Counted from the stretch's first letter, positions 35,570-44,635 are shown. The stretch: DNA of 64,000 nucleotides from Clostridium bornimense (GCF_000577895.1 NZ_HG917868.1:434001-498000), one strand, 5' to 3'. The notes: generated by a model not told the origin, from the letters alone. Made by a program: numbers and translations.

Positions 35570-36242
35570 TTTAATGGAGTTAAAGAATATTAATAAGTAC
35601 TATAATTTAAATAAGGACAAGTTACATGTACTAAAATCTTTGAATTTTGATATAGAGCAAGGTGAATTTGTAATGATAATGGGTAAGTCTGGTTCAGGAA
35701 AGACTACTCTTATGAATTCATTGGGCTTTCTAGATAGATTTGATGATGGTATTTATAATTTTAATGGCGAAGATGTAACTAATATTAGTGAAAATAAGAA
35801 GTCAGAGTTAAGAAATAAGTACATGGGATTTATTTTTCAACAATTTCATTTAATTGATTCATTAACAATAGGAAAGAATGTTGAGTTACCACTTTTATAT
35901 AAAGGTGGAGTACCTCATAAAGAGAGAAAAGAATTAGTAGAAAAATATTTAAAATTAGTTGGGTTAGAAGAAAAGATAAATAGATTTCCAAAAGAACTTT
36001 CTGGTGGTCAACAGCAAAGAGTAGCTATAGCTAGATCTTTAATAAACGATCCTTATGTTATTTTTGCCGATGAACCTACTGGAGCTTTAGATAGTGAAAC
36101 GAGTATACAAATTATGGATATTTTAAAAAAATTAAATGAAGAAGGAAAGACCATTATTATGGTTACTCATGATGGTGACTTAGTAAAATATGCTACTAGA
36201 GTAATTAGAATAAAAGATGGTGTAATTTTAGAGGAGAGTTGA
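35562..36242 (+). CDS. ABC transporter ATPase (MacB/LolD type)
   Basis: This 226-residue ATPase has Walker A MGKSGSGKTTLMN, Q-loop FIFQQFHLID, signature LSGGQQQRVAIARSL, Walker B VIFADEPTGALDS and switch His in MVTHD. The LolD/MacB-type insertion pattern and neighbours define a type VII (mechanotransmission) ABC system. Start is GTG 35562, overlapping the adaptor gene by 8 bases, with GAGGG upstream; an ATG 12 bases later is possible. Substrates of such systems are peptides, bacteriocins or antibiotics. Confidence 0.95.
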   Translation: MSNLMELKNINKYYNLNKDKLHVLKSLNFDIEQGEFVMIMGKSGSGKTTLMNSLGFLDRFDDGIYNFNGEDVTNISENKKSELRNKYMGFIFQQFHLIDSLTIGKNVELPLLYKGGVPHKERKELVEKYLKLVGLEEKINRFPKELSGGQQQRVAIARSLINDPYVIFADEPTGALDSETSIQIMDILKKLNEEGKTIIMVTHDGDLVKYATRVIRIKDGVILEES

Positions 36243-36245
36243 TAT

Positions 36246-37442
36246 ATGTCTATAGTAAATTTAATAAAAACTTCTCTATATAGCATTAAAGCTCATAAGC
36301 TTAGAGTATTTCTAACTATGATTGGTATAATTATAGGAATAAGCTCTACTGTTGCTATTAAATCAATTGGTGATGGATTATCAGAATACATAACCTCGTC
36401 CATGGAAAGCTCTAATTCTAATAAATATGAAGTATATTTTGAATATGAAAATGATACTATGAATTCAGAAATGATTGAACCTTTCGATGAAAATGATATT
36501 GATGACATAAAGAATATAGAAGGTGTCACTGATGTATCAGCAGCAACAGCATCGGGATCTACTGAAGCAGGATATGGAGAAGCAAGATTTTTTTCAAATT
36601 CAACACAAATATTTTATATGGGTTATGAAAATATGAAACCAGAAGTTCAAAGTGGAAGATGGTTTTATGATGGAGAGAATGAGGAAAAAACAATTGTAAT
36701 TAATGAAGATACTGCTAAAACATTGTTTAATAATGTTGATGATGCTATAGGAAAAGGAATAACAATTAATGGTGATATATATGAAGTAATAGGAGTTACA
36801 AAAAAATCTGATAATTTTTTTGAATATATAAATTCGCTTTATTGTTTTATATCAAAATATAATATGGATAGTTTAAATAAAGATGACACTATATCTTCTA
36901 TTTATTTTTATGTGGATCCTAGTTATGATACAGAGACTGCATTTGATGATATAAAGAAGATATTAAGTAAAAATCATAGTGGAATTGATGGAAGTTATGA
37001 AGTTTATGATCCATCACAACAATTACAATTACTTACAACAATAGTAAGTGCAATAACTACTTTTGTAACAGCAATTACGGGAATAGCATTATTTGTAGGT
37101 GGAGTTGGTGTTATGAATATAATGTATGTATCTGTAACAGAGAGAAAAAGAGAAATAGGAATAAGAAGAGCTATTGGAGCTAAACCAATTACAATATTAT
37201 TTCAATTTCTATTTGAAGCTATTATTGTAACATTTACAGGTGGGTTAATAGGAATTTTATTAGGATATTTATTAGGAAAGGGTATTGGTAGTTTTATTCC
37301 AATTGAAGGATTTAAAGCAGTTATGACCACTAAAACCTTCTTAAGTTCTTCTATCATTTCAGTTTTAGTTGGAATAGTTTTTGGAATAATTCCAGCAAGA
37401 AATGCATCGAAATTAGATCCTATAAAGGCTATTTATCAATAA
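36246..37442 (+). CDS. ABC transporter permease (MacB/FtsX type)
   Basis: This 398-residue permease has the four-helix MacB layout: one helix near residues 18-40 (LRVFLTMIGIIIGISSTVAI), a large extracytoplasmic domain (45-270) and three C-terminal helices (about 275-395) including VGVMNIMYVSVTERKREIGIRRAIGA, a conserved FtsX-domain motif contacting the ATPase. GIIPARNASKLDPIKAI is the usual C-terminus. It starts 3 bases after the ATPase stop. Together the three proteins form a tripartite Gram-positive exporter. Confidence 0.95.
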   Translation: MSIVNLIKTSLYSIKAHKLRVFLTMIGIIIGISSTVAIKSIGDGLSEYITSSMESSNSNKYEVYFEYENDTMNSEMIEPFDENDIDDIKNIEGVTDVSAATASGSTEAGYGEARFFSNSTQIFYMGYENMKPEVQSGRWFYDGENEEKTIVINEDTAKTLFNNVDDAIGKGITINGDIYEVIGVTKKSDNFFEYINSLYCFISKYNMDSLNKDDTISSIYFYVDPSYDTETAFDDIKKILSKNHSGIDGSYEVYDPSQQLQLLTTIVSAITTFVTAITGIALFVGGVGVMNIMYVSVTERKREIGIRRAIGAKPITILFQFLFEAIIVTFTGGLIGILLGYLLGKGIGSFIPIEGFKAVMTTKTFLSSSIISVLVGIVFGIIPARNASKLDPIKAIYQ

Positions 37443-37450
37443 TATTATTT

Positions 37451-37487
37451 AAAAATAGAGCTATTTTATTATAATAGCTCTATTTTG
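37451..37487. terminator. Bidirectional terminator
   Basis: AAAATAGAGCTATT pairs perfectly with AATAGCTCTATTTT. It ends the exporter operon and overlaps the stop of the convergent gene. Confidence 0.9.
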
Positions 37488-38250
37488 ATTGATAATATTT
37501 ATTTTTTATTGTATTAATTATATCTTTAGAGTTGTTACCAATTTGTTTTAGAGAAAATCCTAATAAAAATGGAGATGTAACAAATCTAGGTGCGATTTTA
37601 CATATTATTTTTCCTTTCCAATCATAGAAAAATAAATTGTAGCTATCACATGGAGCATAGTAGTCATTTAAAATATATTTTACTATCTTTTGTATATTAT
37701 CAGCAAACTCATCTAGGTGTTCTAAAGATTCAATAATCACATTAAATTCTGTAAAGCAATTTATAGGTTCTTTAGAGATATTAACAGTACAGTTGTTAGT
37801 CTTATGAACCATATCACCTTCAAAATATTTATCATCTAATTGATCTCTATAATTAACATTTTTAAGTGCTACTAATTGCATATGAGAGTGTGATATAGAA
37901 CCACCAGAGTGAGGGCCAAAGTTCTTAAAGAATAAAACAGATTTATAATCATCATTAGATTCTAGTTTTAACCAGTGATTTATTGAAAACTTAATAAGAT
38001 TGAACATTTCTTCTTTAGAGTACATGGACATATCTTTTTCACAATCATATGTTTCAATAATTACAAGCAAAAGAGCATCTTCTAAAGTTTGATATTTATT
38101 TTTTAATAATAATAAAGGACCATCAGAATCTATTATATCTACTAAAGTTTCTCGATGACAAAAGGGACAAATTGTTTTTTTATTGTTCCAACTATTAGGT
38201 TTATTTTTGCTTACTTCTGGTACAAATTTCAAATATATATCTTTGTTCAT
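37480..38250 (-). CDS. DUF4931-like protein of the HIT/GalT superfamily
   Basis: This 256-residue protein has an N-terminal CPFCHRE zinc site, a central SGGSISHSHMQLVAL, the HxHxQ triad of galactose-1-phosphate uridylyltransferase relatives, and a second half with CKIAPRFVTSPFLLGF. It fits DUF4931. The true reaction is unknown; nucleotide transfer or hydrolysis is likely from the triad. The frame opens at a GTG at 38259, but ATG 38250 with AGGTGA upstream is preferred. Confidence 0.75.
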   Translation of the reverse strand: MNKDIYLKFVPEVSKNKPNSWNNKKTICPFCHRETLVDIIDSDGPLLLLKNKYQTLEDALLLVIIETYDCEKDMSMYSKEEMFNLIKFSINHWLKLESNDDYKSVLFFKNFGPHSGGSISHSHMQLVALKNVNYRDQLDDKYFEGDMVHKTNNCTVNISKEPINCFTEFNVIIESLEHLDEFADNIQKIVKYILNDYYAPCDSYNLFFYDWKGKIICKIAPRFVTSPFLLGFSLKQIGNNSKDIINTIKNKYYQSK

Positions 38251-38390
38251 ATTATTCACCTACTTAAATATAGAAAATTAAATGTATTTATATTAAACGA
38301 GTATAAAAATGTAAGTTTAAGAAAACGTTATAAATAATTATTGATGGAGCCTGAAGTACAATAAATCTACATTGTGTCTATGATTTTTTT

Positions 38391-38514
38391 ATAGTGAAGA
38401 GATAAAAGTGAATAGTGAAGGTTAATTTTCCCTTTTGGAAAAATATTATAAGTCCTTCGGACGGCGAAATTTCCAAACATTATTCACTCTTACTTATTCG
38501 CTATTTTCTATGCA
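38391..38514. repeat. Heptamer-built inverted-repeat element A
   Basis: Left arm (38391-38421) and right arm (about 38480-38514) are imperfect inverted repeats of about 30 bases. Each arm reads as degenerate heptamers (AGTGAAG, AGATAAA, AGTGAAT, AGTGAAG on the left). The interior has TTAATTTTCCC, a TTTTCC/GGAAAA hairpin and a GTCC/GGAC hairpin. No gene lies in it. Confidence 0.6.
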
Positions 38515-38651
38515 CTAAAAAAGGCTTCCGATTATGAAATTTAATCATTATTCCGGCAGTCATATAGTTAATATACTGTTATAAAACATCCTATATAAAT
38601 AATTATATCACTAAGATGAAAAAATATAAAAATAGTTTTTTAATTTAACTA
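38515..38651. other. Stem-loop remnants between element A and the tRNAs
   Basis: At 38521-38560, GGCTTCCG...CGGCAGTC with inner ATGA...TCAT is a degenerate copy of the terminator family seen at 352. It has no gene to terminate, since the flanking genes diverge. The rest is AT-rich with nothing I can support. Confidence 0.5.
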
Positions 38652-38680
38652 TTGACTTTTTAGTATAAAATAAATATAAT
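38652..38680 (+). promoter_or_regulatory. Promoter of the tRNA operon
   Basis: TTGACT (38652-38657) and TATAAT (38675-38680), spacing 17, about 32 bases before tRNA-Val. Confidence 0.88.
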
Positions 38681-38718
38681 AGTACTTGCTTGAGAGTTAT
38701 TTCTCTAGTAACATGTAT

Positions 38719-38794
38719 GGGAGCATAGCTCAGCTGGGAGAGCATCTGCCTTACAAGCAGAGGGTCACAGGTTCGAGCCCTGTTGTTCCCACCA
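38719..38794 (+). tRNA. tRNA-Val (anticodon UAC)
   Basis: 76 bases including an encoded CCA. The acceptor GGGAGCA/TGTTCCC, D-arm GCTC..GAGC, anticodon stem CTGCC/AGCAG around the TAC anticodon and T-arm with GGTTCGAGCC all fold as a standard cloverleaf. Confidence 0.97.
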
Positions 38795-38799
38795 TATAT

Positions 38800-38876
38800 G
38801 GCTCAGTAGCTCAGTTGGTTAGAGTGCCAGCCTGTCACGCTGGAAGTCGAGGGTTCGAGCCCCTTCTGAGTCGCCA
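38800..38876 (+). tRNA. tRNA-Asp (anticodon GUC)
   Basis: 77 bases with encoded CCA. Acceptor GGCTCAG/CTGAGTC (one G-U), anticodon stem CCAGC/GCTGG around CTGTCAC (anticodon GTC) and T-arm GAGGGTTCGAGCCCC. It follows tRNA-Val after 5 bases in one transcript. Confidence 0.97.
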
Positions 38877-38886
38877 GATTAATATA

Positions 38887-38914
38887 AGTCATCGGAATAT
38901 ATCCGATGACTTTT
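38887..38914 (+). terminator. Terminator of the tRNA operon
   Basis: AGTCATCGGA pairs with TCCGATGACT around ATATA, followed by TTTT. Confidence 0.88.
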
Positions 38915-38923
38915 CTGTTTTGT

Positions 38924-38970
38924 AAAGAGTTGTAACATGTGTAAAAATATGCAGCAACTCTTTTTCTTTT
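38924..38970 (+). terminator. Second tandem terminator
   Basis: AAAGAGTTG pairs with CAACTCTTT around a long loop; the tail is TTCTTTTT. Confidence 0.7.
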
Positions 38971-39037
38971 TATAAAAGTATATAGGAAATTAAATATAGG
39001 TAAAATATAAATATATTTTTATACTAAGGAGGAAAAG

Positions 39038-39655
39038 ATGGAAGAAGAATTTTTAGAAATAGAGAAAATTTTATTGCAAGAAGAAAAACCGTCTATATCT
39101 ATAGAAAAATTACTGAAAACAGATAGATTAAATAAATATCCTTTTAATATGATATCAGATCTTAATAAAATACCACAGAACCCTAAATACCATCCGGAGG
39201 GAAATGTTTTTAATCACGTTATGATGGTAATAGATGAAGGTGTACAACATAGGAACAAAGTTACTAATAAGAGAGCTTTTATGTGGGGACTATTATTACA
39301 TGACATAGGGAAAACTCCTACCACAAAAATGAGAAAAGGACGATTAACTTCTTATAATCATGATAAAGTTGGAGCAGTTATGGTAAGAGAATTTATGGAA
39401 TACTTCAATGAAGATGAGGAGTTTATATTATTAGTACAATCATTAGTTAGATGGCATATGCAAAGTCTTTATGTAAATAAGAATTTACCATTTAAAGAAA
39501 TAGATAAAATGGTCAGTGAATTAAATATAAATGATATTGTTTTATTTTCATTATCAGATAGGTTAGGAAGAGGCGGCATAGATAAAGATAAAAGAAAAGA
39601 AGTATTTAATGATATAAAAAAATTTAAAGAAGTAATAAGTAAAAGTAATGAATAG
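39038..39655 (+). CDS. HD-domain phosphohydrolase-like protein
   Basis: This 205-residue protein has the metal-binding HD pattern: NHVMMVIDE (first His), LLLHDIGKTP (HD pair), SYNHDKVGA and a later Asp in FSLSDRLGRGG. The fold is like the HD domain of CCA-adding enzymes and nucleotide phosphohydrolases, with no nucleotidyltransferase part. Substrate is unknown. Start ATG follows AAGGAGGA. Confidence 0.85.
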   Translation: MEEEFLEIEKILLQEEKPSISIEKLLKTDRLNKYPFNMISDLNKIPQNPKYHPEGNVFNHVMMVIDEGVQHRNKVTNKRAFMWGLLLHDIGKTPTTKMRKGRLTSYNHDKVGAVMVREFMEYFNEDEEFILLVQSLVRWHMQSLYVNKNLPFKEIDKMVSELNINDIVLFSLSDRLGRGGIDKDKRKEVFNDIKKFKEVISKSNE

Positions 39656-39719
39656 TGCAAAACATCAATGGGAAAATTAAGAGAATAATATAATTATTTT
39701 AATTGATGAGGTAGAAATT

Positions 39720-40616
39720 ATGAAGAAAAAAGTTATATGTTATGCACTTATTATTTTTAATATTTTAAGCTTTACGGGAAAAGTATATGGAGCGGAAGAT
39801 AACTATGATATTACGATGAAAAGAGATTTGCTTATTTTAAGCATAGCTTATCCAGGATATATAGTGGATTTTGAAAAAAATGATAATGGCAATATATATG
39901 TTATTATGAAATCTGGTCAAAAGCATATTTATGATGATAAGAGAAAAAAGACTTTTGAAGAAAAATTTGCAAATCCAGATATTCAAGATGTTATGGAACA
40001 AATATATCCATTGGAGTCTATTGATAAGATTATGGATAAAAATATAGATCCAGGAAGAATACGTCATTATGGAATACTTAATGAAGTTTACGGAAAAAAT
40101 CGAGGGGAAATAGAAAAAAATTTAAAAGCTACCACTGAAGGTGTAACATTTAATAATAAAAATGGTGCTGTTGAGCAACTGAATAAAGCATTTAAAGGGG
40201 CTAGGGAGTTATGTAAAAGGGAAGGAAAGGCAGCTGCTTGTTTTTATCCTATAAATGGTACATATAATTATAGAGTTATTTCTGGTACAGGAATGTTAAG
40301 CCCTCATGCTTATGCTATAGCAATAGATTTAAATAGAAACAATAAAGATTATTGGAAATGGGCTACATTGGAACAAGGTAATGAAAGAATAAGAGAATAT
40401 TCTAAAGAATTGCCAAAGGTTTTTGAAGAAAATAATTTTGTTTGGGGAGGAAAATGGAGTCATTTTGATATACTTCATTATGAGTATAGACCAGAAATTA
40501 TACTTAAAGCGAAATATTTTGGTGATGAGTCAAAGGAAAGAGAGCATTGGTATGATGGTGTGCCAAAAGATATTGAAAATTTGCAAGAATATATAGAGAA
40601 AATAGATAAACTTTAA
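39720..40616 (+). CDS. Secreted M15-family peptidoglycan peptidase
   Basis: This 298-residue protein has a signal peptide (residues 1-24, ending VYG-A) and a C-terminal peptidase M15 domain: SPHAYAIAIDLNRN supplies the HxxxxxxD zinc ligands and WSHFDILHYEY the catalytic Asp and third His. M15 enzymes cut D-Ala-D-Ala or L-Ala-D-Glu bonds in the wall. It is followed after 12 bases by a second secreted protein with an amidase domain, suggesting a joint wall-remodelling or spore-related role. Confidence 0.9.
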   Translation: MKKKVICYALIIFNILSFTGKVYGAEDNYDITMKRDLLILSIAYPGYIVDFEKNDNGNIYVIMKSGQKHIYDDKRKKTFEEKFANPDIQDVMEQIYPLESIDKIMDKNIDPGRIRHYGILNEVYGKNRGEIEKNLKATTEGVTFNNKNGAVEQLNKAFKGARELCKREGKAAACFYPINGTYNYRVISGTGMLSPHAYAIAIDLNRNNKDYWKWATLEQGNERIREYSKELPKVFEENNFVWGGKWSHFDILHYEYRPEIILKAKYFGDESKEREHWYDGVPKDIENLQEYIEKIDKL

Positions 40617-40628
40617 AGGTGGTAACTT

Positions 40629-41759
40629 ATGAAAAATATGAGTAAGATATCAAGAGTAGTATTAATTATTATAACTATAATGTTGCTAATTCAATTAGGT
40701 GTAGGAAATTTAGTAAGTGCACAAGATGGATGTGGAAATGAAGAAAAGAAATTACCACTACCGGAAAAGGAAGAAGTAACTAAAATTGTAGAAGAAATTT
40801 TTAAAGACAGGAATAGAGCGATTTTAGAACATGATTTAAGTCTTGTAAAAGAACATTACAATACTAAAAGTAAATATGGAATGTGGGCTTATGAGTATGA
40901 AGAAAAAAAGGCTAATTACCTTCATAATTGGGAAGAGAAGCAAGGAGCAGTATTTGTAGAAATAAAACCTAAAGTAGTAATTAAAAGTTTAAAAGGCACA
41001 TCAGAAAAGGTAAATGCTTATCTTATGTGCTCTACAGAGTATCAATATATGTATGAAGATAATATGGAAGTAACTAATGTATTTAGAATAGGAACTGATC
41101 ACACTTTAACGTTAGCAAGGGAAGGGGATAAATGGATAATTGTTAAGGAATGGTATAAGGATCCTTTTGGAGATTCTTTGGAATTAAAAAAATTAAAAAG
41201 TGATGATGTGAAAAGTTTTATAATGGCACAGGAGGCAAAAGATTTAGAAGGGATTAATGAAAGAAGAAAAGGTATTATAGAATATGGAAAACAATTTTGT
41301 GGTGGTGCTACAGAAGAACAATATGGATTTAAATATAATAAAAAATATAGAAATTATAATCCAGAAGGTGGAGATTGTGCAAATTTTGCTTCACAAATGT
41401 TACATGAAGGTGGGAAATTTAAGAAAAATTCTGTTTGGAATTGTGATAGTAGTGGAGCTACAGGACCTTGGGTAAATGCAGGTGGTTTTAAGAATTATAT
41501 GGTTAATTCAGGTAGAGCATCTGTAATTGCTTATGGTGGTTATGAAAAAGTATATAAAGCTGCATATAAAATGCTTCCAGGAGATTTTGTAGCATATGAA
41601 GCTAAAGGCGATATAAATCATATTTCTATGGTAACAGGATTAGATTCTAAAGGATACCCTTTAGTTACTTGTCATAATACCGATAGATATATGGTACCAT
41701 GGGATTTAGGATGGAGTAATCCTAAAATAAAATTTTGGTTAGTGAGAACACACTGCTGA
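40629..41759 (+). CDS. Secreted amidase-domain protein (Amidase_6-like)
   Basis: This 376-residue protein has a signal peptide (1-32, ending VSA) and an N-terminal domain with an NTF2-like look (about 45-190). The C-terminal domain begins at YNPEGGDCANFASQML, the Cys-containing active-site motif of the putative amidase domain (PF12671 type), and continues through INHISMVTGL (His) and SNPKIKFWLVR. The fold is probably papain/NlpC-like, acting on peptidoglycan. It is cotranscribed with the M15 peptidase gene. Confidence 0.88.
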   Translation: MKNMSKISRVVLIIITIMLLIQLGVGNLVSAQDGCGNEEKKLPLPEKEEVTKIVEEIFKDRNRAILEHDLSLVKEHYNTKSKYGMWAYEYEEKKANYLHNWEEKQGAVFVEIKPKVVIKSLKGTSEKVNAYLMCSTEYQYMYEDNMEVTNVFRIGTDHTLTLAREGDKWIIVKEWYKDPFGDSLELKKLKSDDVKSFIMAQEAKDLEGINERRKGIIEYGKQFCGGATEEQYGFKYNKKYRNYNPEGGDCANFASQMLHEGGKFKKNSVWNCDSSGATGPWVNAGGFKNYMVNSGRASVIAYGGYEKVYKAAYKMLPGDFVAYEAKGDINHISMVTGLDSKGYPLVTCHNTDRYMVPWDLGWSNPKIKFWLVRTHC

Positions 41760-41769
41760 TTTTAATATA

Positions 41770-41802
41770 AATGGTATGGACAGAAAAATCCATACCATTT
41801 TC
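41770..41802 (+). terminator. Intrinsic terminator
   Basis: AATGGTATGGA pairs with TCCATACCATT, followed by TTC. Confidence 0.8.
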
Positions 41803-41837
41803 ATATACAAAAGATATAATTATATGGGGTGATAAAT

Positions 41838-42512
41838 ATGAAAGCAAAAATTTTAGTGGTTGAAGATGATTTAAATATACAGGAATTGATATGTGAGTTT
41901 TTGAAATCACAAGAATATGAAGTAGATTCTGCAAATGATGGTATAGAGGCTTTAAGTAAATTTAATAGTAATGAATATGATATGATTATTTTAGATTTAA
42001 TGCTTCCTAATTTAGATGGACATTCTACTTGCAAAATGATTAGAAATAAATCAGATGTACCTATAATAATATTGACAGCTTTAAATGATGAAGATAATCA
42101 ATTAAAGGCTTTTGAGTTTCAAGTAGATGATTATATAACAAAGCCATTTTCTTTTAATATATTAGTAAAAAGAGTAGAAGCAGTTTTAAGAAGGCACAAT
42201 AAAGGGGAAGAAAATAGTATTACCTATGAAGGACTTAAAATTAATTGTGATGAATATAAAGCTTATGAGGATGGCGAAGAAATCCAGCTTACAACTCGTG
42301 AATTTGAAATATTAAACTTGTTAATTAGTAATATTCATAAAGTATTAACAAGAGAAATGTTATTAGATAAGGTGTGGGGATATGACTATTATGGAGAAAC
42401 TAGAATTGTTGATTCTCATATAAAAAACATAAGAAAAAAGTTAAAAAAATCATATATTCAAACTGTTAAAGGTGTAGGATATAGATTGGAGCTTAAGGAT
42501 GAGAAAGAGTAG
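41838..42512 (+). CDS. OmpR/PhoB-family response regulator
   Basis: This 224-residue regulator has a receiver domain with the acidic pair VVEDD, phosphoacceptor Asp53 in IILDLMLPN and Lys in DDYITKPF, then a winged-helix domain ending in VDSHIKNIRKKL and KGVGYRL. The frame opens at a GTG at 41829, but ATG 41838 with GGGGTGA upstream is chosen. It overlaps the kinase gene by 14 bases. The downstream ABC exporter has paired direct repeats in its upstream region that could be its target. Confidence 0.95.
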   Translation: MKAKILVVEDDLNIQELICEFLKSQEYEVDSANDGIEALSKFNSNEYDMIILDLMLPNLDGHSTCKMIRNKSDVPIIILTALNDEDNQLKAFEFQVDDYITKPFSFNILVKRVEAVLRRHNKGEENSITYEGLKINCDEYKAYEDGEEIQLTTREFEILNLLISNIHKVLTREMLLDKVWGYDYYGETRIVDSHIKNIRKKLKKSYIQTVKGVGYRLELKDEKE

Positions 42513-44064
42513 TGTAAGATTTAAGATTTTTTTAACTACAGCAGCATTACTAACTTTTTGTGCTTTTATAATATATTTATCATTATATATGGTATTACCA
42601 CAATATTATTATAAGTATAAAAAAAATAGTACAAGTGTTTCAGTAAATAAACTAATAGAAGAGTGTAAGAATGAAAGTATTAGTAACGGATTTTTAGCTA
42701 TAGATAAATTTGTTAGAGAGAATAATGTTCATGCCAAAATATCCTATTCCAATGGAGTTATATGGTGGAGTTTTCCGGCATTTTATAAAGATAATAATAA
42801 CATTACTCCACCAGAAAAGAATGAAGTGGAAAATGAAAATATTACTCCGCCAGAAAAGGATGAAGTGGGAAATGAAAATATTATATCTGATAATAATACA
42901 GATAAAAATAGTATAGATTCTACTAAAGATAATATTATAAAAGATGATGAAAAAAATAATCTTAAAGTGCCATTAGGCGACAAAAGAAAAAGCGGGGAAG
43001 AACTTATAAGAGTAACTGGTAATATTAGTTTTAGTGATTCAGATGAAGTTTATATATTGGAAGTTAATACTCCACTACAGCCAATAGATGAAGCTTCTAC
43101 TGTTATGGCTTATTTAATGCCTTATATGATGGTTATTATTATTATTGTATCATTGATAGCAGCCTATTTATACTCAAAATCAATAGTAAGCCCTCTTATA
43201 AAGATAAATAAGACAGCTAAAGAAATGTCTAAATTAGATTTTTCAGTAAAGTGTAATGTTAAGTCTAATGATGAAATGGGTGAACTAGCTACTAGTCTTA
43301 ACGAATTATCTGCTAATCTCAAAGAAACTATGGATAGTTTACATAATGCAAATGAGAAATTGAAGATGGATATACAAAGGCAAAAAGAACAAGAAGAGGA
43401 ACGACGTGAATTTGTAGCAACTATTTCACATGAACTAAAATCGCCTATAACAGCTGTAAGTGGACAAATAGAAGGAATGTTATATAATATAGGTGCTTAT
43501 AAAGATAGAGAAAAATATTTAAGAAAATCACTATATATAATGAAAGATATGGAAAAGTTAGTTTATGAATTATTAGATGTGTATAGACTGGATAATAAAA
43601 AGGCATTAAAAATTAAAGTTAAAATAAATTTATTCGATTTGATAGATAAAATAGTTGCAGACGTTATGTATTTTATAGAAGAAAAAAAGTTAAAATTAAC
43701 TGTAGATGTTAGGAAAGAATATTATATTGAAGGAAATCTAGATATGATAAAGAAAGCATTTTCCAATATAATAATTAATGGTATTAAGTATTCTGAAGAA
43801 AATGGAGAGTTAATCATAAAACTTGAAGGCAATAATTTTCAAGTTATAAATACTGGAGCTTATATAGATAAGGCAGATTTAGATAAGATTTTTGAACCAT
43901 TTTATAGAGTTGAGAAATCAAGAAATAGAAAAACTGGAGGTAGCGGTCTAGGGCTACATATCGTTAAAAAAGTTTTAGAAGTACATGATTATAAGTATAC
44001 TATAGAAAATATAGAAAATGCTGTTAAGTTTACAATAGAACTAGTATCTGTTGATAGTGAATAA
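42499..44064 (+). CDS. Sensor histidine kinase
   Basis: This 521-residue kinase has a membrane helix at 8-32, an extracytoplasmic sensor region (33-205) carrying a Pro/Glu repeat, a second helix at about 207-230, a HAMP domain, the phosphoacceptor His311 in ISHELKSPITAV, and an ATPase domain with NGIKYSEENG (N box) and GGSGLGLHIVKK (G box). The 14-base overlap with the regulator gene indicates translational coupling. The signal is unknown; the neighbouring exporter suggests an antimicrobial peptide or envelope stress. Confidence 0.95.
   Translation: MRKSSVRFKIFLTTAALLTFCAFIIYLSLYMVLPQYYYKYKKNSTSVSVNKLIEECKNESISNGFLAIDKFVRENNVHAKISYSNGVIWWSFPAFYKDNNNITPPEKNEVENENITPPEKDEVGNENIISDNNTDKNSIDSTKDNIIKDDEKNNLKVPLGDKRKSGEELIRVTGNISFSDSDEVYILEVNTPLQPIDEASTVMAYLMPYMMVIIIIVSLIAAYLYSKSIVSPLIKINKTAKEMSKLDFSVKCNVKSNDEMGELATSLNELSANLKETMDSLHNANEKLKMDIQRQKEQEEERREFVATISHELKSPITAVSGQIEGMLYNIGAYKDREKYLRKSLYIMKDMEKLVYELLDVYRLDNKKALKIKVKINLFDLIDKIVADVMYFIEEKKLKLTVDVRKEYYIEGNLDMIKKAFSNIIINGIKYSEENGELIIKLEGNNFQVINTGAYIDKADLDKIFEPFYRVEKSRNRKTGGSGLGLHIVKKVLEVHDYKYTIENIENAVKFTIELVSVDSE
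42802..42879 (+). repeat. Two 39-base in-frame repeats in the sensor domain
   Basis: Units 42802-42840 and 42841-42879 encode ITPPEK(N/D)EVxNEN twice. They lie in the extracytoplasmic loop of the kinase and differ at only a few bases. Confidence 0.9.
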
Positions 44065-44108
44065 AAAAATATTTAAACTTACGAGTTCGTGGAAATAGTG
44101 AATTGAAT

Positions 44109-44160
44109 AAAGGCTCTCGCTTAACGAAATTTAATCGTTGTTGTGAGGGCCTTTTTTATT
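44109..44160. terminator. Bidirectional terminator
   Basis: AAGGCtCTCGC pairs with GTGAGgGCCTT around inner AACGA/TCGTT; T runs follow on the plus strand, and it also serves the leftward TM2 gene. Confidence 0.85.
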
Positions 44161-44161
44161 T

Positions 44162-44551
44162 TTAAATTAATGGATTTCCATCTTTGTCAGTAGTTATGCC
44201 TGAACCACATAAAATTAAAATTCCTTCAATAAATCCCCATAAAGATGCAAAACCACAAGTAAAGATTGATAAGAATAGTTGAAGAATACCTATACCTACA
44301 TAACCAAGGTACATTCTATGAACACCTAAACCTCCAAGTAATATTCCTAAAATACCAGCAGCAACTTTTGATTTATAATTTGCGTATATATTTTTAAGTT
44401 GTACACCACAATTTATACAAAAATCGGCAGTTACGGTAGTTTCACAACCACAGCTTGGACAAAATGAATTACCATTACCTTTTTTAACACCACAATTTAA
44501 ACATACATCGGCATTATCATTAATTTTGTTGCCACAATTTCTACAATACAT
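44162..44551 (-). CDS. Zinc-ribbon and TM2-domain protein
   Basis: This 129-residue protein has two N-terminal zinc ribbons (CRNC...CLNC and CPSC...CINC) followed by a TM2 domain of two membrane helices (about 60-125) with KVAAGILGILLGGLGVHRMYLGY, the TM2 signature. The frame opens at 44617, but ATG 44551 starts exactly at MYCRNCG with AAAGGGG upstream. The role of such proteins is unknown. It diverges from the exporter genes. Confidence 0.88.
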   Translation of the reverse strand: MYCRNCGNKINDNADVCLNCGVKKGNGNSFCPSCGCETTVTADFCINCGVQLKNIYANYKSKVAAGILGILLGGLGVHRMYLGYVGIGILQLFLSIFTCGFASLWGFIEGILILCGSGITTDKDGNPLI

Positions 44552-44635
44552 AACAAAAAACCCCTTTAATATTTTTGAATTTAAACTAATAATATCAAAA
44601 ATGTAATAAGGTTTCAATTACTTTTAAACTACAAG

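Noticed and set aside
38686-38925. 79-codon plus-strand open frame
   Set aside because: It is translated tRNA-Val and tRNA-Asp sequence, a known artefact (the GSSPVVPT and RGFEPLLSRQ-like peptides), and has no ribosome binding site.
41722-42034. Small minus-strand frames over the response regulator start
   Set aside because: They overlap well-supported plus-strand signals and genes, and show no domain or ribosome binding site.
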